The translations under genes were made by a program, and so were the position numbers. From Prolixibacteraceae bacterium (GTDB taxonomy: Bacteria > Bacteroidota > Bacteroidia > Bacteroidales > Prolixibacteraceae), in assembly GCA_030602265.1 (NCBI GenBank), contig JAUWAB010000007.1:44795-108794 (forward strand): 64,000 nucleotides of DNA. The letters are read 5' to 3'. Positions 38,579 to 48,828 of the stretch are shown here, one piece after another; positions within the stretch are counted from its first letter, which is position 1; each line of letters begins with the position of its first letter. The notes beneath the pieces were generated by a model. That model searched no databases and was not told where the DNA came from. It saw only the letters and a list, made by a program, of their open reading frames with translations.

Positions 38579-39901
38579 TTATATGACCGGCAGGGTCCAG
38601 GGATTCCGGTAAACCGGTACCACCATTTGATTGGCTTTTTCTGAATTGGAGAACCGGCTTGACTTTTCATCCCAGATCAGTTTATTCTCGCCGGTCCTGA
38701 CCGCAATATTTGCGGCATGAGCAGCCACTGCCACTGCCCTGCCTTTCTCGGGCGTGCAAGCCGGAGTCTTTCTGCTTTTAACGCAGTCGATAAAATCAGC
38801 GACATGTTCCCCATGGTTTTCTCCGCGCATAGCCACTTCCAGAGGTTCGGCCTTATTCTCTTTCTTATTTCCGTCCCATTCAGGAATAACCTTATATCCT
38901 TCACGGTTTACCACCACCGTGGCAAGATCGCCGATGAAGGCCAGGCCGTAATTTTTATTCCAGGGTCCACTTTGTGTTCCGGCGGTATGCTCCCAGGTAA
39001 CCATAAAATCTTTATGTTGCCAGATGACCGACATGGTATCGAAGGTTTCGTGGTCATTATTTTCGAAAGAAAGGTTTCCTCCAGAGGCCATGGTTATCTC
39101 AGGAGGTACGACCAGGTCTTTTGCCCAGAAAGCCATATCGATAAGATGAACGCCCCAGTCGGTCACCAGACCACCTCCATGATCCCAGAACATCCTCCAG
39201 CTTCCGTGGAATCGAGCGGGATTAAACGGTCTTAATGGTGCCGGGCCCAGCCACATGTCGAAATCGACACCTTCTGGCACAGACTGGTCAGGTTGTTTCG
39301 GCTGTCCTACACCGTAGTTGAAATTACCCCAGATATTTACTTTCCGCAGTTTACCGATTTTCCCTTCCCTGATTATACGGTTTACCGCCTGCCAGCCAGC
39401 TCCGCTCCTTTGCTGCTGACCAACCTGAACGATCCGGTTGTATTTTTTTGCTGCCCTGACCATGATATCACACTCGGCAATCGAGTTGGCCATAGGTTTT
39501 TCGACATAAACATCCTTGCCTGCTTCACAGGCATAGACGGTCTGAAGACAGTGCCAGTGGTCGGGAGTACCGATAATTACAGCATCCAGGTCCCTGTTTT
39601 CGAGGAGATTACGGAAATCACCATAAAGTTTGGGCTTCTGACCTGTTGCTTTCATGACATCTTGCCCTCTTTTTTCGAGAAGGTTTTTATCCACATCACA
39701 CAGTCCGATGCAGTTAACCTTACCGGTTTCCAGATGTCTTTCCAGTATGCCGAAGCCCATATTACGGACTCCGATCAGCGCCACATTCAGTTTGTCGGAT
39801 GGAGCTCCCATGAACGAGGAAGCTTTTAGCGGACCACTAATACCCATGGCGGTGGCGGCCAGCGAGGTGGTCCGGAGAAAATCCCTGCGGTTTGTTTTCA
39901 T
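38579..39901 (-). CDS. Gfo/Idh/MocA family oxidoreductase with Tat-like signal
   Basis: NRRDFLRTTSLAATAMG; Rossmann NVALIGVRNMGFGIL; YVEKPMANSIAECD. Confidence 0.93.
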   Translation of the reverse strand: MKTNRRDFLRTTSLAATAMGISGPLKASSFMGAPSDKLNVALIGVRNMGFGILERHLETGKVNCIGLCDVDKNLLEKRGQDVMKATGQKPKLYGDFRNLLENRDLDAVIIGTPDHWHCLQTVYACEAGKDVYVEKPMANSIAECDIMVRAAKKYNRIVQVGQQQRSGAGWQAVNRIIREGKIGKLRKVNIWGNFNYGVGQPKQPDQSVPEGVDFDMWLGPAPLRPFNPARFHGSWRMFWDHGGGLVTDWGVHLIDMAFWAKDLVVPPEITMASGGNLSFENNDHETFDTMSVIWQHKDFMVTWEHTAGTQSGPWNKNYGLAFIGDLATVVVNREGYKVIPEWDGNKKENKAEPLEVAMRGENHGEHVADFIDCVKSRKTPACTPEKGRAVAVAAHAANIAVRTGENKLIWDEKSSRFSNSEKANQMVVPVYRNPWTLPVI

Positions 39902-39940
39902 AATGTATACGTTGAACAGATAAGTCCTTAAAGATAGGAA

Positions 39941-40846
39941 TTATCGCCGTTCACCCGTTCGCATCAGCTCAGTAATTCTCTTTTTTGTTACCCATGAAGT
40001 AGCTCCATGTGTGGTTGCGGTTACTGCACCGGCAGCATTACCAAACCTTAAAGCCTCCTCAACATTTTTATTCTCCAGGAAAACATGCAGGAATCCTGCT
40101 GAAAAGGCTGAACCGGAACCGACTGTATCGACCATTTCGATCCGGTAGCCCGGATCTTCAAAATAATCTCCGCTCCTGGTGATCGCGCAGGCGCCCGATT
40201 TGCTTTTTGTCACCAGCACTATGCCGATATCGTATTCATTGATTACCTCCTGTGCCAGTGCTTTGGTTTCAAATTCAAACAATCCCAGATCACTTTTCAG
40301 CGTATAAAGTTCATTTTCCTTAACCCGGAGGATATCAGCTCCCCGGAGGCTGCTCTCCAGAATCTCACGGTTATAGCAATTTTTACGCAGCTTCAGGTCG
40401 AGATATTTAATCGGCTGAGGAGCCTCATTCAGTAATTCCCTCAAAGTGTTTTTGGAAATTCCGTAGCGTTGTACAAGGGTTCCATAAACGAGACAATCAG
40501 CATCCCTGACGATTTTAAGGGCTTCGGCGGTAAATTCGATATGGTCGAATGCCATATCCGGATCAATCACGTAATCGGCACGCCCTTCACTGCCTACTCT
40601 GACATGAGCGGTTCCTGTCGGGAAAACCGGATCGGTCTGGACATTCTCATCGGAAATTTCCAATTTCCTGAGCTGTGCAACCGCTTCGGCACCCAATTCA
40701 TCATTTCCTATCCGGGAAAGCAGAACCCCCTGGTCCCCGAACGAATTTACCCGGTAAACCAGATTTACTGGTGCACCGCCAAGCTGTTTGCCTTCCTGAA
40801 ACACATCCCAGACCAGTTCACCAAATGCAACTATTTTTTTGTTCAT
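39941..40846 (-). CDS. PfkB family carbohydrate kinase (fructokinase-like)
   Basis: MNKKIVAFGELVWDVF; C-terminal MVDTVGSGSAFSAGFL. Start 40846 chosen because a -7 box TATTTTTG (40876-40869) abuts the longer start at 40867. Confidence 0.9.
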   Translation of the reverse strand: MNKKIVAFGELVWDVFQEGKQLGGAPVNLVYRVNSFGDQGVLLSRIGNDELGAEAVAQLRKLEISDENVQTDPVFPTGTAHVRVGSEGRADYVIDPDMAFDHIEFTAEALKIVRDADCLVYGTLVQRYGISKNTLRELLNEAPQPIKYLDLKLRKNCYNREILESSLRGADILRVKENELYTLKSDLGLFEFETKALAQEVINEYDIGIVLVTKSKSGACAITRSGDYFEDPGYRIEMVDTVGSGSAFSAGFLHVFLENKNVEEALRFGNAAGAVTATTHGATSWVTKKRITELMRTGERR

Positions 40847-40868
40847 CTCTTTTCTGCTTATGCACATG

Positions 40869-40876
40869 CAAAAATA
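40869..40876 (-). promoter_or_regulatory. Bacteroidota -7 box TATTTTTG upstream of the PfkB kinase
   Basis: Exact TAnnTTTG match; about 22 nt upstream of the chosen ATG (40846). Confidence 0.5.
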
Positions 40877-40959
40877 GCAAAATAGCTCTTAGGCAGCTGT
40901 TTTTTCCTCAGGGAAAAAAAGTGCCCGGCGAAGTGGCGGGGATTTAAGGTTTTAAAAAA

Positions 40960-42306
40960 CTACATCATCTTCAGGCCAAACTTCCCGACAAAGTCACCCA
41001 GGACATCATCGAGCCGTGGATAGCCGATCTCTTCCAGATCATAATACACCCTGGTTACCGGCTTGTTTATGCTGATCAGCCTTTGCAAATCGATTGGAGT
41101 GCCTATAATCACGGCATCACATTCCGTCCTGTTGATGGTGGTTTCGAGGTCTCTGACCTGCTCCTGGCTGTACCCCATAGCCGGCAGCAGGGTTCCGATA
41201 CCCGGATAGGTCCGGAAAGTGTCTTTCAGTTTACCGGAGAGGTAAGGCCTGGGATCGACCAGCAGGGAAGCGCCATACTTTTGTGCGGCCACCACTGCTG
41301 CACCGATTTTCATTTCGCCGTGGGTGAGTGTCGGGCCGTCTTCGACTGCCAACACACGCCGGCCGCGGATAAGGGAAACATCATCCACATGGATCGGACT
41401 GGCTGCATCAATTACCACGGCATCCGGGTTGATCATTCCGATGTTTTTTCTAACCGTGTCAATATTTTCAGGAGAAGCCGTATCAATTTTGTTAATGATC
41501 ACCACATCGGCAGTCCGTATATTCAGTTCGCTGGGGTAATAGAGAAGCTCAGCGCCGGCACGGTGCGGATCGGCCACCACGATGGAAAGGTCGGGTTTAT
41601 AGAACGGAAAATCATTGTTCCCGCCATCCCAAAGAATTACATCACAGCCACCGGGATCATTTTCGGCTGCCCTAAGAATGGCTTCGTAATCGACACCCGC
41701 ATAAATTACATTTCCCCTGACCACATGCGGTTCATATTCCTCAATCTCTTCGATGGTACATTTGTGTTTTGCCAGGTCTTCGATGGTCGCAAACCGCTGA
41801 ACTTTCTGTTCCGCAAGATTGCCGTAAGGCATGGGATGCCTTACCGCGACCACCCGGAGGCCCATTTTCATCAGCATCTGAACGATCTTCCGGCTGGTCT
41901 GGCTTTTGCCGGCACCCGTCCGGGTCGCGCATACCGAAATAACAGGTTTGGTACTTTTAAGTGCTGTCTGTCCGGGGCCAAGCAACATAAATATCGCCCC
42001 GCAGGCATTTACCTGTGCCGCAATCCGCATGACAAACTGATTGGTAACGTCGCTATAGGAAAAAACACAGATTTCAGCAAGATGTTCGCGGATCAACAAT
42101 GGCAGTTCATCCTGATGGTATATGGGTATACCAGACGGATAGAATTCGCCGGCCAACTCTGCAGGATAACGCCGGCCATGTATATCGGGAATCTGGGCCG
42201 CAGTAAAGGCAACCACCCGGTAATTGTCATTATTCCTGAAAAATGTGTTGAAATTATGAAAGTCGCGACCTGCAGCTCCGATGATTATAACTTTCTGTGG
42301 TTTCAT
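40960..42306 (-). CDS. predicted GTPase / cyclic 2,3-diphosphoglycerate synthetase-like protein
   Basis: MKPQKVIIIGAAGRDFHNFN; VCATRTGAGKSQTSRKIVQML P-loop; DVILWDGGNNDFPFYKPDLSIVVADPHRAG. Confidence 0.8.
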   Translation of the reverse strand: MKPQKVIIIGAAGRDFHNFNTFFRNNDNYRVVAFTAAQIPDIHGRRYPAELAGEFYPSGIPIYHQDELPLLIREHLAEICVFSYSDVTNQFVMRIAAQVNACGAIFMLLGPGQTALKSTKPVISVCATRTGAGKSQTSRKIVQMLMKMGLRVVAVRHPMPYGNLAEQKVQRFATIEDLAKHKCTIEEIEEYEPHVVRGNVIYAGVDYEAILRAAENDPGGCDVILWDGGNNDFPFYKPDLSIVVADPHRAGAELLYYPSELNIRTADVVIINKIDTASPENIDTVRKNIGMINPDAVVIDAASPIHVDDVSLIRGRRVLAVEDGPTLTHGEMKIGAAVVAAQKYGASLLVDPRPYLSGKLKDTFRTYPGIGTLLPAMGYSQEQVRDLETTINRTECDAVIIGTPIDLQRLISINKPVTRVYYDLEEIGYPRLDDVLGDFVGKFGLKMM

Positions 42307-42476
42307 AATGTCCGATTTGTATTTTTTACCAAATGATGACCGCAAAATATTGCAGATGAAGTTACACTCTTTCAGAAGCTGAAACCAAGACAAAACTCAT
42401 CCGGAAAAAACCGGAATTGTGTTAAAGAACATTTTTTAACCGGGGAATGTTTTAGGATCAGTAATTTCGCGTTACC

Positions 42477-43094
42477 ATGAATTTTCTTGCACATCTATAC
42501 CTTTCCGGAGATTCGGAAGACATTATGACCGGCAATTTTATCGGGGATTACGTCAAAGGTACAAAATTCGACCAGTACCAGGGCGACATCCGGAGAGGCA
42601 TACTTCTTCACCGGGCGATCGACGATTTCACCGACAGAAATATATATTTCCGTGAAGCCAGGAAACTTTTCGGTGATTATTACGGAAGGTATTCCGGAAT
42701 AGTTACGGATGTGGTTTTTGATCATTTCCTGGCAAACCAATGGCCTGTTTATTCGAAGGTACGGCTCCGGGATTTCACAAGGCTTGCCCATGCCGTTTTG
42801 CTTTCCAGATTCCTGAAACTGCCTTTCAGGGTTCAGCAGTTCCTGCCATTTATGATTCAGCACCGGAGACTTGAATCCTATGCAACACTTCAAGGAATGG
42901 AAAAGGCCCTCAGGATTATGTCGGATTACACTTCGCTCCCGCCCCGGAGCCATCAGGCATCAGAAGTAGTCAACATTCACCATGATATGCTACAGGAACT
43001 TTTTGGAAGGTTTATGGTTGAAATCACAGACTTTGTTGAACAAAACCATCAGATTTCCCTTGACCGGCCCGGCAACCAGGTTACCCGCAGCTGA
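42477..43094 (+). CDS. acyl carrier protein phosphodiesterase (AcpH/DUF479-like)
   Basis: MNFLAHLYLSGDSEDIMTGNFIGDYVKG...RGILLHRAIDDFTD; VFDHFLANQW. Confidence 0.88.
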   Translation: MNFLAHLYLSGDSEDIMTGNFIGDYVKGTKFDQYQGDIRRGILLHRAIDDFTDRNIYFREARKLFGDYYGRYSGIVTDVVFDHFLANQWPVYSKVRLRDFTRLAHAVLLSRFLKLPFRVQQFLPFMIQHRRLESYATLQGMEKALRIMSDYTSLPPRSHQASEVVNIHHDMLQELFGRFMVEITDFVEQNHQISLDRPGNQVTRS

Positions 43095-43111
43095 AAGGCC
43101 GGCAGCCAGGC

Positions 43112-44005
43112 CTAAACCCACTCTTCCGACAAAACTTCTCCACGAATACTGATGGTGATTGCTTTGACCGGCACTTTGCGGTTTGCATTTTGGGCAGCGT
43201 ACCGAACCATCTGAATCAATCCTCCGCAACAGGGCACTTCCATGATTGCCACGGAAATGGTGTTCACCCTGGCATCATCGATCAGCCTTATAAACTTCTG
43301 AATATAAGTTTCTTTGCTCTGATCGAGTTTAGGACAGGCAATAACCAGTTTTCTCCCTCGGATGAAAGTCCTGTGGAAGTCACCGTGTGCAAATGCAGCA
43401 CAGTCGGCCGCAACCAGCAGGTCGGCATTATAAAAATAGGATGCGGCGGGATTGATAAGGTGCAGCTGGACGGGCCATTGCGCCAGTTCAGAAGAGGCCG
43501 TTTCCCGTTCAGGGGCAGGAGCGGCCATCCGGAATCCGGCCGCAGCGGAAAAAGCCTGAGGGGCAGAACCGGGACATCCGCCACCGGCAGCATGTCCACG
43601 GCTACCTGCATGATCATTATTGCCATGAAGCAGCTCGTGTACTTCGGATATGGAAAAAGGCAACGACTCACGGTTAGCCCTCAGCCAGGTGGTGGCTTCC
43701 CTCAGATATCCCGTCTCCCCATGTTCCTGAAGGTGTTTCAGATGAGCGAATACAGTGTTCTTTCCCTTCTTAACCATCTGCTCAATCACTACAGTCTCAT
43801 CATAGGCATCAGCCTCCCTCTCCTCGATGGTAATGGCACCCTCGGGGCAATGCCCGATGCAGGCGCCCAGTCCATCGCACATCAACTCGCTGATTAACCG
43901 TGCCTTTCCATCAATTATCTGCAGGGCACCTTCATGACAGTTGGGCACACACAAACCGCAGCCGTTGCATAAATCTTCGTCAATTTTTACTATTTCCCTG
44001 ATCAT
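43112..44005 (-). CDS. 4Fe-4S dicluster ferredoxin-domain protein
   Basis: Two clusters CNGCGLCVPNCHEG and CDGLGACIGHCPEGAI; further C-terminal cysteines (ACPKLD, VPCCGGL). Confidence 0.88.
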   Translation of the reverse strand: MIREIVKIDEDLCNGCGLCVPNCHEGALQIIDGKARLISELMCDGLGACIGHCPEGAITIEEREADAYDETVVIEQMVKKGKNTVFAHLKHLQEHGETGYLREATTWLRANRESLPFSISEVHELLHGNNDHAGSRGHAAGGGCPGSAPQAFSAAAGFRMAAPAPERETASSELAQWPVQLHLINPAASYFYNADLLVAADCAAFAHGDFHRTFIRGRKLVIACPKLDQSKETYIQKFIRLIDDARVNTISVAIMEVPCCGGLIQMVRYAAQNANRKVPVKAITISIRGEVLSEEWV

Positions 44006-44024
44006 TTTTCATTGTTTTGCACAA

Positions 44025-44032
44025 CAAAATTA
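44025..44032 (-). promoter_or_regulatory. -7 box TAATTTTG upstream of the ferredoxin-domain gene
   Basis: Minus strand exact TAnnTTTG, about 20 nt before ATG 44005. Confidence 0.45.
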
Positions 44033-44083
44033 ACGGTAACCGGTTTCTTGAGTTGTACCATTTGTTACACTTTTCAGAAAACC

Positions 44084-44761
44084 ATGGTGAATTATCCGCT
44101 ACTGTCCCAGTCCCCGGTCTTTAAAGGCTTGTCGCCCGATAGGATTGAACAGCTTTTGAAATCTATCCGGTTTCAGATAAAAAAATATCCGAAAGACTAC
44201 CTGGTGGCCTCCATGGGCGATCCGGTCAGCCAACTTTACATCATCCAGAAAGGTTCTGTAAAAGGAGAAATGCTGGACTATTCGGGCAAAACCCTCAAAA
44301 TTGAGGACATCAATGCCCCCAGACCACTGGCCACAGCTTTCCTGTTTGGCAATAACACCACCTTCCCTGTTACGGTAACAACAACGGCCGATACGGAGAT
44401 CATGTTTATACCGGTCTCCGATTTTCTTTCTCTTATGCAACAGGAGAGGCAGGTTCTGGTGAATTTTCTTAACACCATTTCCTCCCGGACCCAATTCCTG
44501 TCGCATAAGCTACACTTTTTGAGTTTCCGGAGCATTAAAAGCAAGTTAGCCCACTTTCTGCTGCAGGAGGCAGGATCATGGCGCGATGCAGTGGAACTCA
44601 GGGAAACCCAGCAGCAGTTAGCTGATCTCTTTGGCGTTACGAGACCATCCCTGGCCAGGGTGATAGGAGAGATGCAGCGCGACGGGATAATCAGGGCAGA
44701 CCGACGGATTATCCACCTGGTCGACAGGGACAAACTCAACCACCTTCTGCACAATGAATAA
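44084..44761 (+). CDS. Crp/Fnr family transcriptional regulator
   Basis: cNMP-binding-like domain plus HTH ETQQQLADLFGVTRPSLARVIGEMQRDGIIRAD; divergent from the ferredoxin gene. Confidence 0.9.
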   Translation: MVNYPLLSQSPVFKGLSPDRIEQLLKSIRFQIKKYPKDYLVASMGDPVSQLYIIQKGSVKGEMLDYSGKTLKIEDINAPRPLATAFLFGNNTTFPVTVTTTADTEIMFIPVSDFLSLMQQERQVLVNFLNTISSRTQFLSHKLHFLSFRSIKSKLAHFLLQEAGSWRDAVELRETQQQLADLFGVTRPSLARVIGEMQRDGIIRADRRIIHLVDRDKLNHLLHNE

Positions 44762-44897
44762 CAGGAGTTCAATGTTATCCTTTCTAAAACTGAAATTGTG
44801 TTAACAGGCTGTGAGATTATCCCAAAACCGCTATCTTCGCAACAAATTTTATCAAAAGCCTGATTTATCGGGATTTTGTTTGGAAACTATTAGTCAT

Positions 44898-47800
44898 ATG
44901 AAGCGATACAATCTGTATAATTTAGTGGTTGGCTGGACGACATTCCTGGTTTCAGCCGTTGTTTACCTGCTGACAATTGAGCCTACAACCAGTTTCTGGG
45001 ATTGCGGTGAATTTATCACCACTGCAGCCACCCTTCAGGTCGGACATCCTCCGGGCGCACCGGTGTTCATGGTAGTAGGAAGGCTTTTCACGCTGCTTGG
45101 GGGATCACCATCCAATGCGGCCGTTATGATCAACATTATGTCGGCTCTGGCCAGTGCATTCACCATACTCTTCCTTTTCTGGTCCATTACACACCTGGCC
45201 AAAAAATTGGTTGCCACCGACGATGAAATATCCACCGGGAGCCTGATTACCATTTTGGGTGCCGGACTCGTTGGGGCCCTGGGTTATGCTTTTACGGATA
45301 CCTTCTGGTTTTCGGCGGTTGAAGGGGAAGTATACGCCATGTCATCGTTTCTAACCGCTTTGGTTTTCTGGGCTATCCTGAAATGGGAAAACATAGCCGA
45401 TGAACCGCATGCCAACCGCTGGCTTATATTGATTGCCTACCTGATCGGACTCTCCATCGGGGTACATCTTCTTAACCTGCTTGCTATTCCGGCCATAGTA
45501 TTTGTCTATTATTTCAGGAAATATGAAGTGACCACCAAAGGAATTATCTATGCACTCCTTATATCAGTAGCCATACTTGGCGGGCTCATGTACGGGGTCA
45601 TTCCGGGTTTCGTTAAAATCGCCTCCTGGTTTGAACTTTTGTTTGTCAATACTTTCGGACTTCCGTTCCACTCAGGAGCTCTCTTTTATGTCATTGCGCT
45701 TACAGCACTCATGATATGGGCCATCAGATATACCGTCATCAGGAATCTCATTGTCTGGAATACCGTGGCAGTTGCCCTGACCGTAATCTTCATTGGTTAC
45801 TCCTCCTTTGCCCTGATCATTATCCGCTCAGCAGCAGGTCCTCCAATGGACCAGAACAGTCCAAACGACACCTTTTCACTGCTATCATACCTTAACCGCG
45901 AGCAGTATGGATCCCGCCCACTGGTATACGGGCAGTATTATAACTCGCCGCTCGACCCCCAGAACCGCTATACGCAGGGTTCACCCTATTATACCCAGCG
46001 CGACGGGAAGTATGTAATAACCGAATACCGGATAACACCGAATTATGACGATAAATTCAAAACTCTTTTCCCGCGCATGTGGAGTTCAATGGATCCGCAG
46101 CATGCTGCCGAATACGAGCAGTGGGCCCAGATCAAGGGAAGGCGGATCAGGCACCAGAATGAACGGGGAGAAACCGAGACCATCGTTAAGCCCACTATGG
46201 GTGAGAACCTGAAATTCTTCTTCAGGTACCAGGTAGGCCATATGTATATGCGATATTTTATGTGGAACTTTGCAGGTAGGCAGAATGACATACAGAGTCA
46301 CGGAGGCGTGCTGAACGGAAACTGGATCAGCGGCATAAATGTCGTAGACAATTTCAGGCTGGGCGACCAGAAAAACCTGCCGGAATCCCTGTCAGGCAAC
46401 AAAGCACGCAACAAATATTATTTCCTCCCCCTGATTTTCGGATTACTGGGCATTTTCTACCAGTTCAACAAGGGAAGGGAAGGCAGGCAGGGTTTATGGA
46501 TAGTTACCCTGCTGTTTATAATGACCGGACTGGCTATTGTGGTCTACCTTAACCAATATCCCCTTCAGCCCAGGGAACGGGACTATGCCTATGCCGGATC
46601 CTTTTATGCTTTTGCCATCTGGATAGGGCTGGGAATACCTGCACTTTATGAAGCATTCAGGAAAATGATTCCTGATAGCGTGAATGCTTCCCTGGTTACA
46701 TTTGTCGGATTGTTAGCAGTACCGGTTCTTTTATTGGCCGAAAACTACGACGATCATGACCGGTCGAACCGTTACACGGCACGCGACCTGGGGGCCAATT
46801 ACCTGAAAACCGTTGCAAATCAGGGAATTGTTTTTACCAATGGCGACAATGACACTTTCCCGCTCTGGTACAACCAGGATGTTGAGGGCGTACGCCGGGA
46901 TGTCAGGGTTTGCAACCTCAGTTATTTGCAGACAGACTGGTACATATCCCAGATGAAAAGAAAGATGTGGGATTCGGAACCGTTACCATTTTCACTGCGT
47001 GAGGAACAATATACCCAGGGAACCCGCGACCTGGTTTACCTTCTTGATGATCCCCGGATCAAAAGGGAGACGGTCGACCTCCGGGAAGCTGTATCCTTTG
47101 TGGGCAGCGAAGATCCGGCAACGAAACTCAGACAGGCCGGAAACGCTTCCTATATTCCCAAAAAGGTCATTTCATACCCAATCGACAAGGAGGCGGTTAT
47201 CCGCAATAATGTGGTCAGGCCCGAAGATTACGACAAAATTGTCGATACCATGTATATCGACCTGCGGCACAAGGACTATCTTCCCAAGGATGAATTCATG
47301 ATCCTTGACCTGATCGCCAACAATAACTGGGAAAGGCCGATATATTTTGCGATCACCATTGGCAGCAACAAGTTTATGAACCTTCAGGATTATTTCCAGT
47401 TAGAGGGTTTTGCCTACAGACTGGTCCCGATCAGAAAAGAGACCCCTTCGAATGAACGCATCAATTTTGGAAGCGTGGCATCTGACATCATGTACAACAA
47501 CCTGATGGAAGAGTTCAAATGGGGTAATATGAATAATCCGGACGTATACATTGATGAGAACAATGCCAGAATGATGACCAATATCCGTAATAATTTCAAC
47601 CGGCTGGCGCAGCAGCTGGTAAGCGAGGCATTTGAAACGGTCTCTACCGGCGAAACCCAGGTGGATATGCCATCCCCTGAAGAAAGGATCGTAAATGAAG
47701 ACAAGATCGAAAAAGCCATCCGGGTCGTTGAGCGGGGATTTGACCTGGTACCCACAAGGGTTGTTCCCCACGAATTCTTCTCACTCGATATGATCAATAC

Positions 47801-48062
47801 GTTGTACGAAGCCGGAGCCATTGAAAAGGCCAGGGAAAAAGCCATGGATGCCCACCATGCCTTTACCGATATGCTGGGCTATCTTTTCTCAATGAATCCC
47901 CGTTTCAGGAACTCAGGCGATGTAAACGACGAAATACAGAAAAACCTGTTCTACCTGCAGAAACTTGAGCGGATTGCGAGGGCAGCAGGCGACGAGGACA
48001 CAGCCGACAAGGCCGGAGGAAGTCTTGAGGAGTTTTATAACCGCTTCCTGGGCTCCATTTAA
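44898..48062 (+). CDS. DUF2723 family multi-pass membrane protein (protein O-mannosyltransferase-like)
   Basis: TIEPTTSFWDCGEFITTAATLQVGHPPGAPVFMVVGR is typical of DUF2723; many TMs. Confidence 0.92.
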   Translation: MKRYNLYNLVVGWTTFLVSAVVYLLTIEPTTSFWDCGEFITTAATLQVGHPPGAPVFMVVGRLFTLLGGSPSNAAVMINIMSALASAFTILFLFWSITHLAKKLVATDDEISTGSLITILGAGLVGALGYAFTDTFWFSAVEGEVYAMSSFLTALVFWAILKWENIADEPHANRWLILIAYLIGLSIGVHLLNLLAIPAIVFVYYFRKYEVTTKGIIYALLISVAILGGLMYGVIPGFVKIASWFELLFVNTFGLPFHSGALFYVIALTALMIWAIRYTVIRNLIVWNTVAVALTVIFIGYSSFALIIIRSAAGPPMDQNSPNDTFSLLSYLNREQYGSRPLVYGQYYNSPLDPQNRYTQGSPYYTQRDGKYVITEYRITPNYDDKFKTLFPRMWSSMDPQHAAEYEQWAQIKGRRIRHQNERGETETIVKPTMGENLKFFFRYQVGHMYMRYFMWNFAGRQNDIQSHGGVLNGNWISGINVVDNFRLGDQKNLPESLSGNKARNKYYFLPLIFGLLGIFYQFNKGREGRQGLWIVTLLFIMTGLAIVVYLNQYPLQPRERDYAYAGSFYAFAIWIGLGIPALYEAFRKMIPDSVNASLVTFVGLLAVPVLLLAENYDDHDRSNRYTARDLGANYLKTVANQGIVFTNGDNDTFPLWYNQDVEGVRRDVRVCNLSYLQTDWYISQMKRKMWDSEPLPFSLREEQYTQGTRDLVYLLDDPRIKRETVDLREAVSFVGSEDPATKLRQAGNASYIPKKVISYPIDKEAVIRNNVVRPEDYDKIVDTMYIDLRHKDYLPKDEFMILDLIANNNWERPIYFAITIGSNKFMNLQDYFQLEGFAYRLVPIRKETPSNERINFGSVASDIMYNNLMEEFKWGNMNNPDVYIDENNARMMTNIRNNFNRLAQQLVSEAFETVSTGETQVDMPSPEERIVNEDKIEKAIRVVERGFDLVPTRVVPHEFFSLDMINTLYEAGAIEKAREKAMDAHHAFTDMLGYLFSMNPRFRNSGDVNDEIQKNLFYLQKLERIARAAGDEDTADKAGGSLEEFYNRFLGSI

Positions 48063-48748
48063 TGAGAATTCCAGATCCCCGGGTTCAGCCACCCGGGTTT
48101 ATCCGGGGCTTGTTCCCCGGCGCAACCTGGAGGTACTCCCCTGAAAATCCGGAGGTATATCTTACATTTGATGACGGACCGGTACCAGAAGCAACTCCAT
48201 GGGTATTAGAGATATTGGAAAAGGAGGATTGTAAGGCCACATTCTTCTGTGTCGGAGAAAACGTTGTCAGGCATAATACTATTTACCGCAGGATTATTGA
48301 AGAAGGTCACACGACCGGAAACCATACTTATAACCACCTTCAGGGTCTTAAAACTACCGAAAGGGAATATACCGCCAATGTTGAAAAGGCTTCAGAAGTC
48401 ATTGATTCAAGGCTATTCAGACCACCACACGGCTTAATGACCCTATCGCAGTACCGGCAACTGGAAACCAGATACAACATGGTATTATGGGATATCGTAT
48501 CAAGAGATTACCACCCGGAGGTTTCACCGGATAAAATCTGCCGGAATGTTATAGATTATATCAGGAATGGTTCAGTTATAACTTTTCATGATTCGGTTAA
48601 AACCATCCAAAAATTAAAAATTGCACTGCCCCTAATCATTAAAATGTTAAAAGATAGTGGTTATCTCCCGGTGGCTATTCCGGATATAAGGACCTCCTGC
48701 ATACCTTTGCATGCGGACAGACCGGTAAATTTGTCAGGAAAGGCCTGA
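48062..48748 (+). CDS. polysaccharide deacetylase family protein
   Basis: VYLTFDDGPVPEATPWVLEIL, HTTGNHTYNH, RPPHG; TAATG overlap with the DUF2723 gene. Confidence 0.93.
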   Translation: MRIPDPRVQPPGFIRGLFPGATWRYSPENPEVYLTFDDGPVPEATPWVLEILEKEDCKATFFCVGENVVRHNTIYRRIIEEGHTTGNHTYNHLQGLKTTEREYTANVEKASEVIDSRLFRPPHGLMTLSQYRQLETRYNMVLWDIVSRDYHPEVSPDKICRNVIDYIRNGSVITFHDSVKTIQKLKIALPLIIKMLKDSGYLPVAIPDIRTSCIPLHADRPVNLSGKA

Positions 48749-48828
48749 TTTGCTGTTATCTATCCAATGATTATTTTATAAATTTGAAATGTCTTCCGGG
48801 CATTTGGAAGAAAGAAATATAGAACATT

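Noticed and set aside
41083-42336. 417-aa plus-strand ORF antisense to the cDPG-synthetase-like gene
   Set aside because: It lies opposite a well-supported gene with clear motifs, has no recognisable domain, and its composition (His/Asn/Ile/Phe-rich) is what an antisense frame of a high-GC gene gives.
43190-43897. 235-aa plus-strand ORF opposite the ferredoxin-domain gene
   Set aside because: The minus strand encodes intact 4Fe-4S motifs; the plus frame has no recognisable features.
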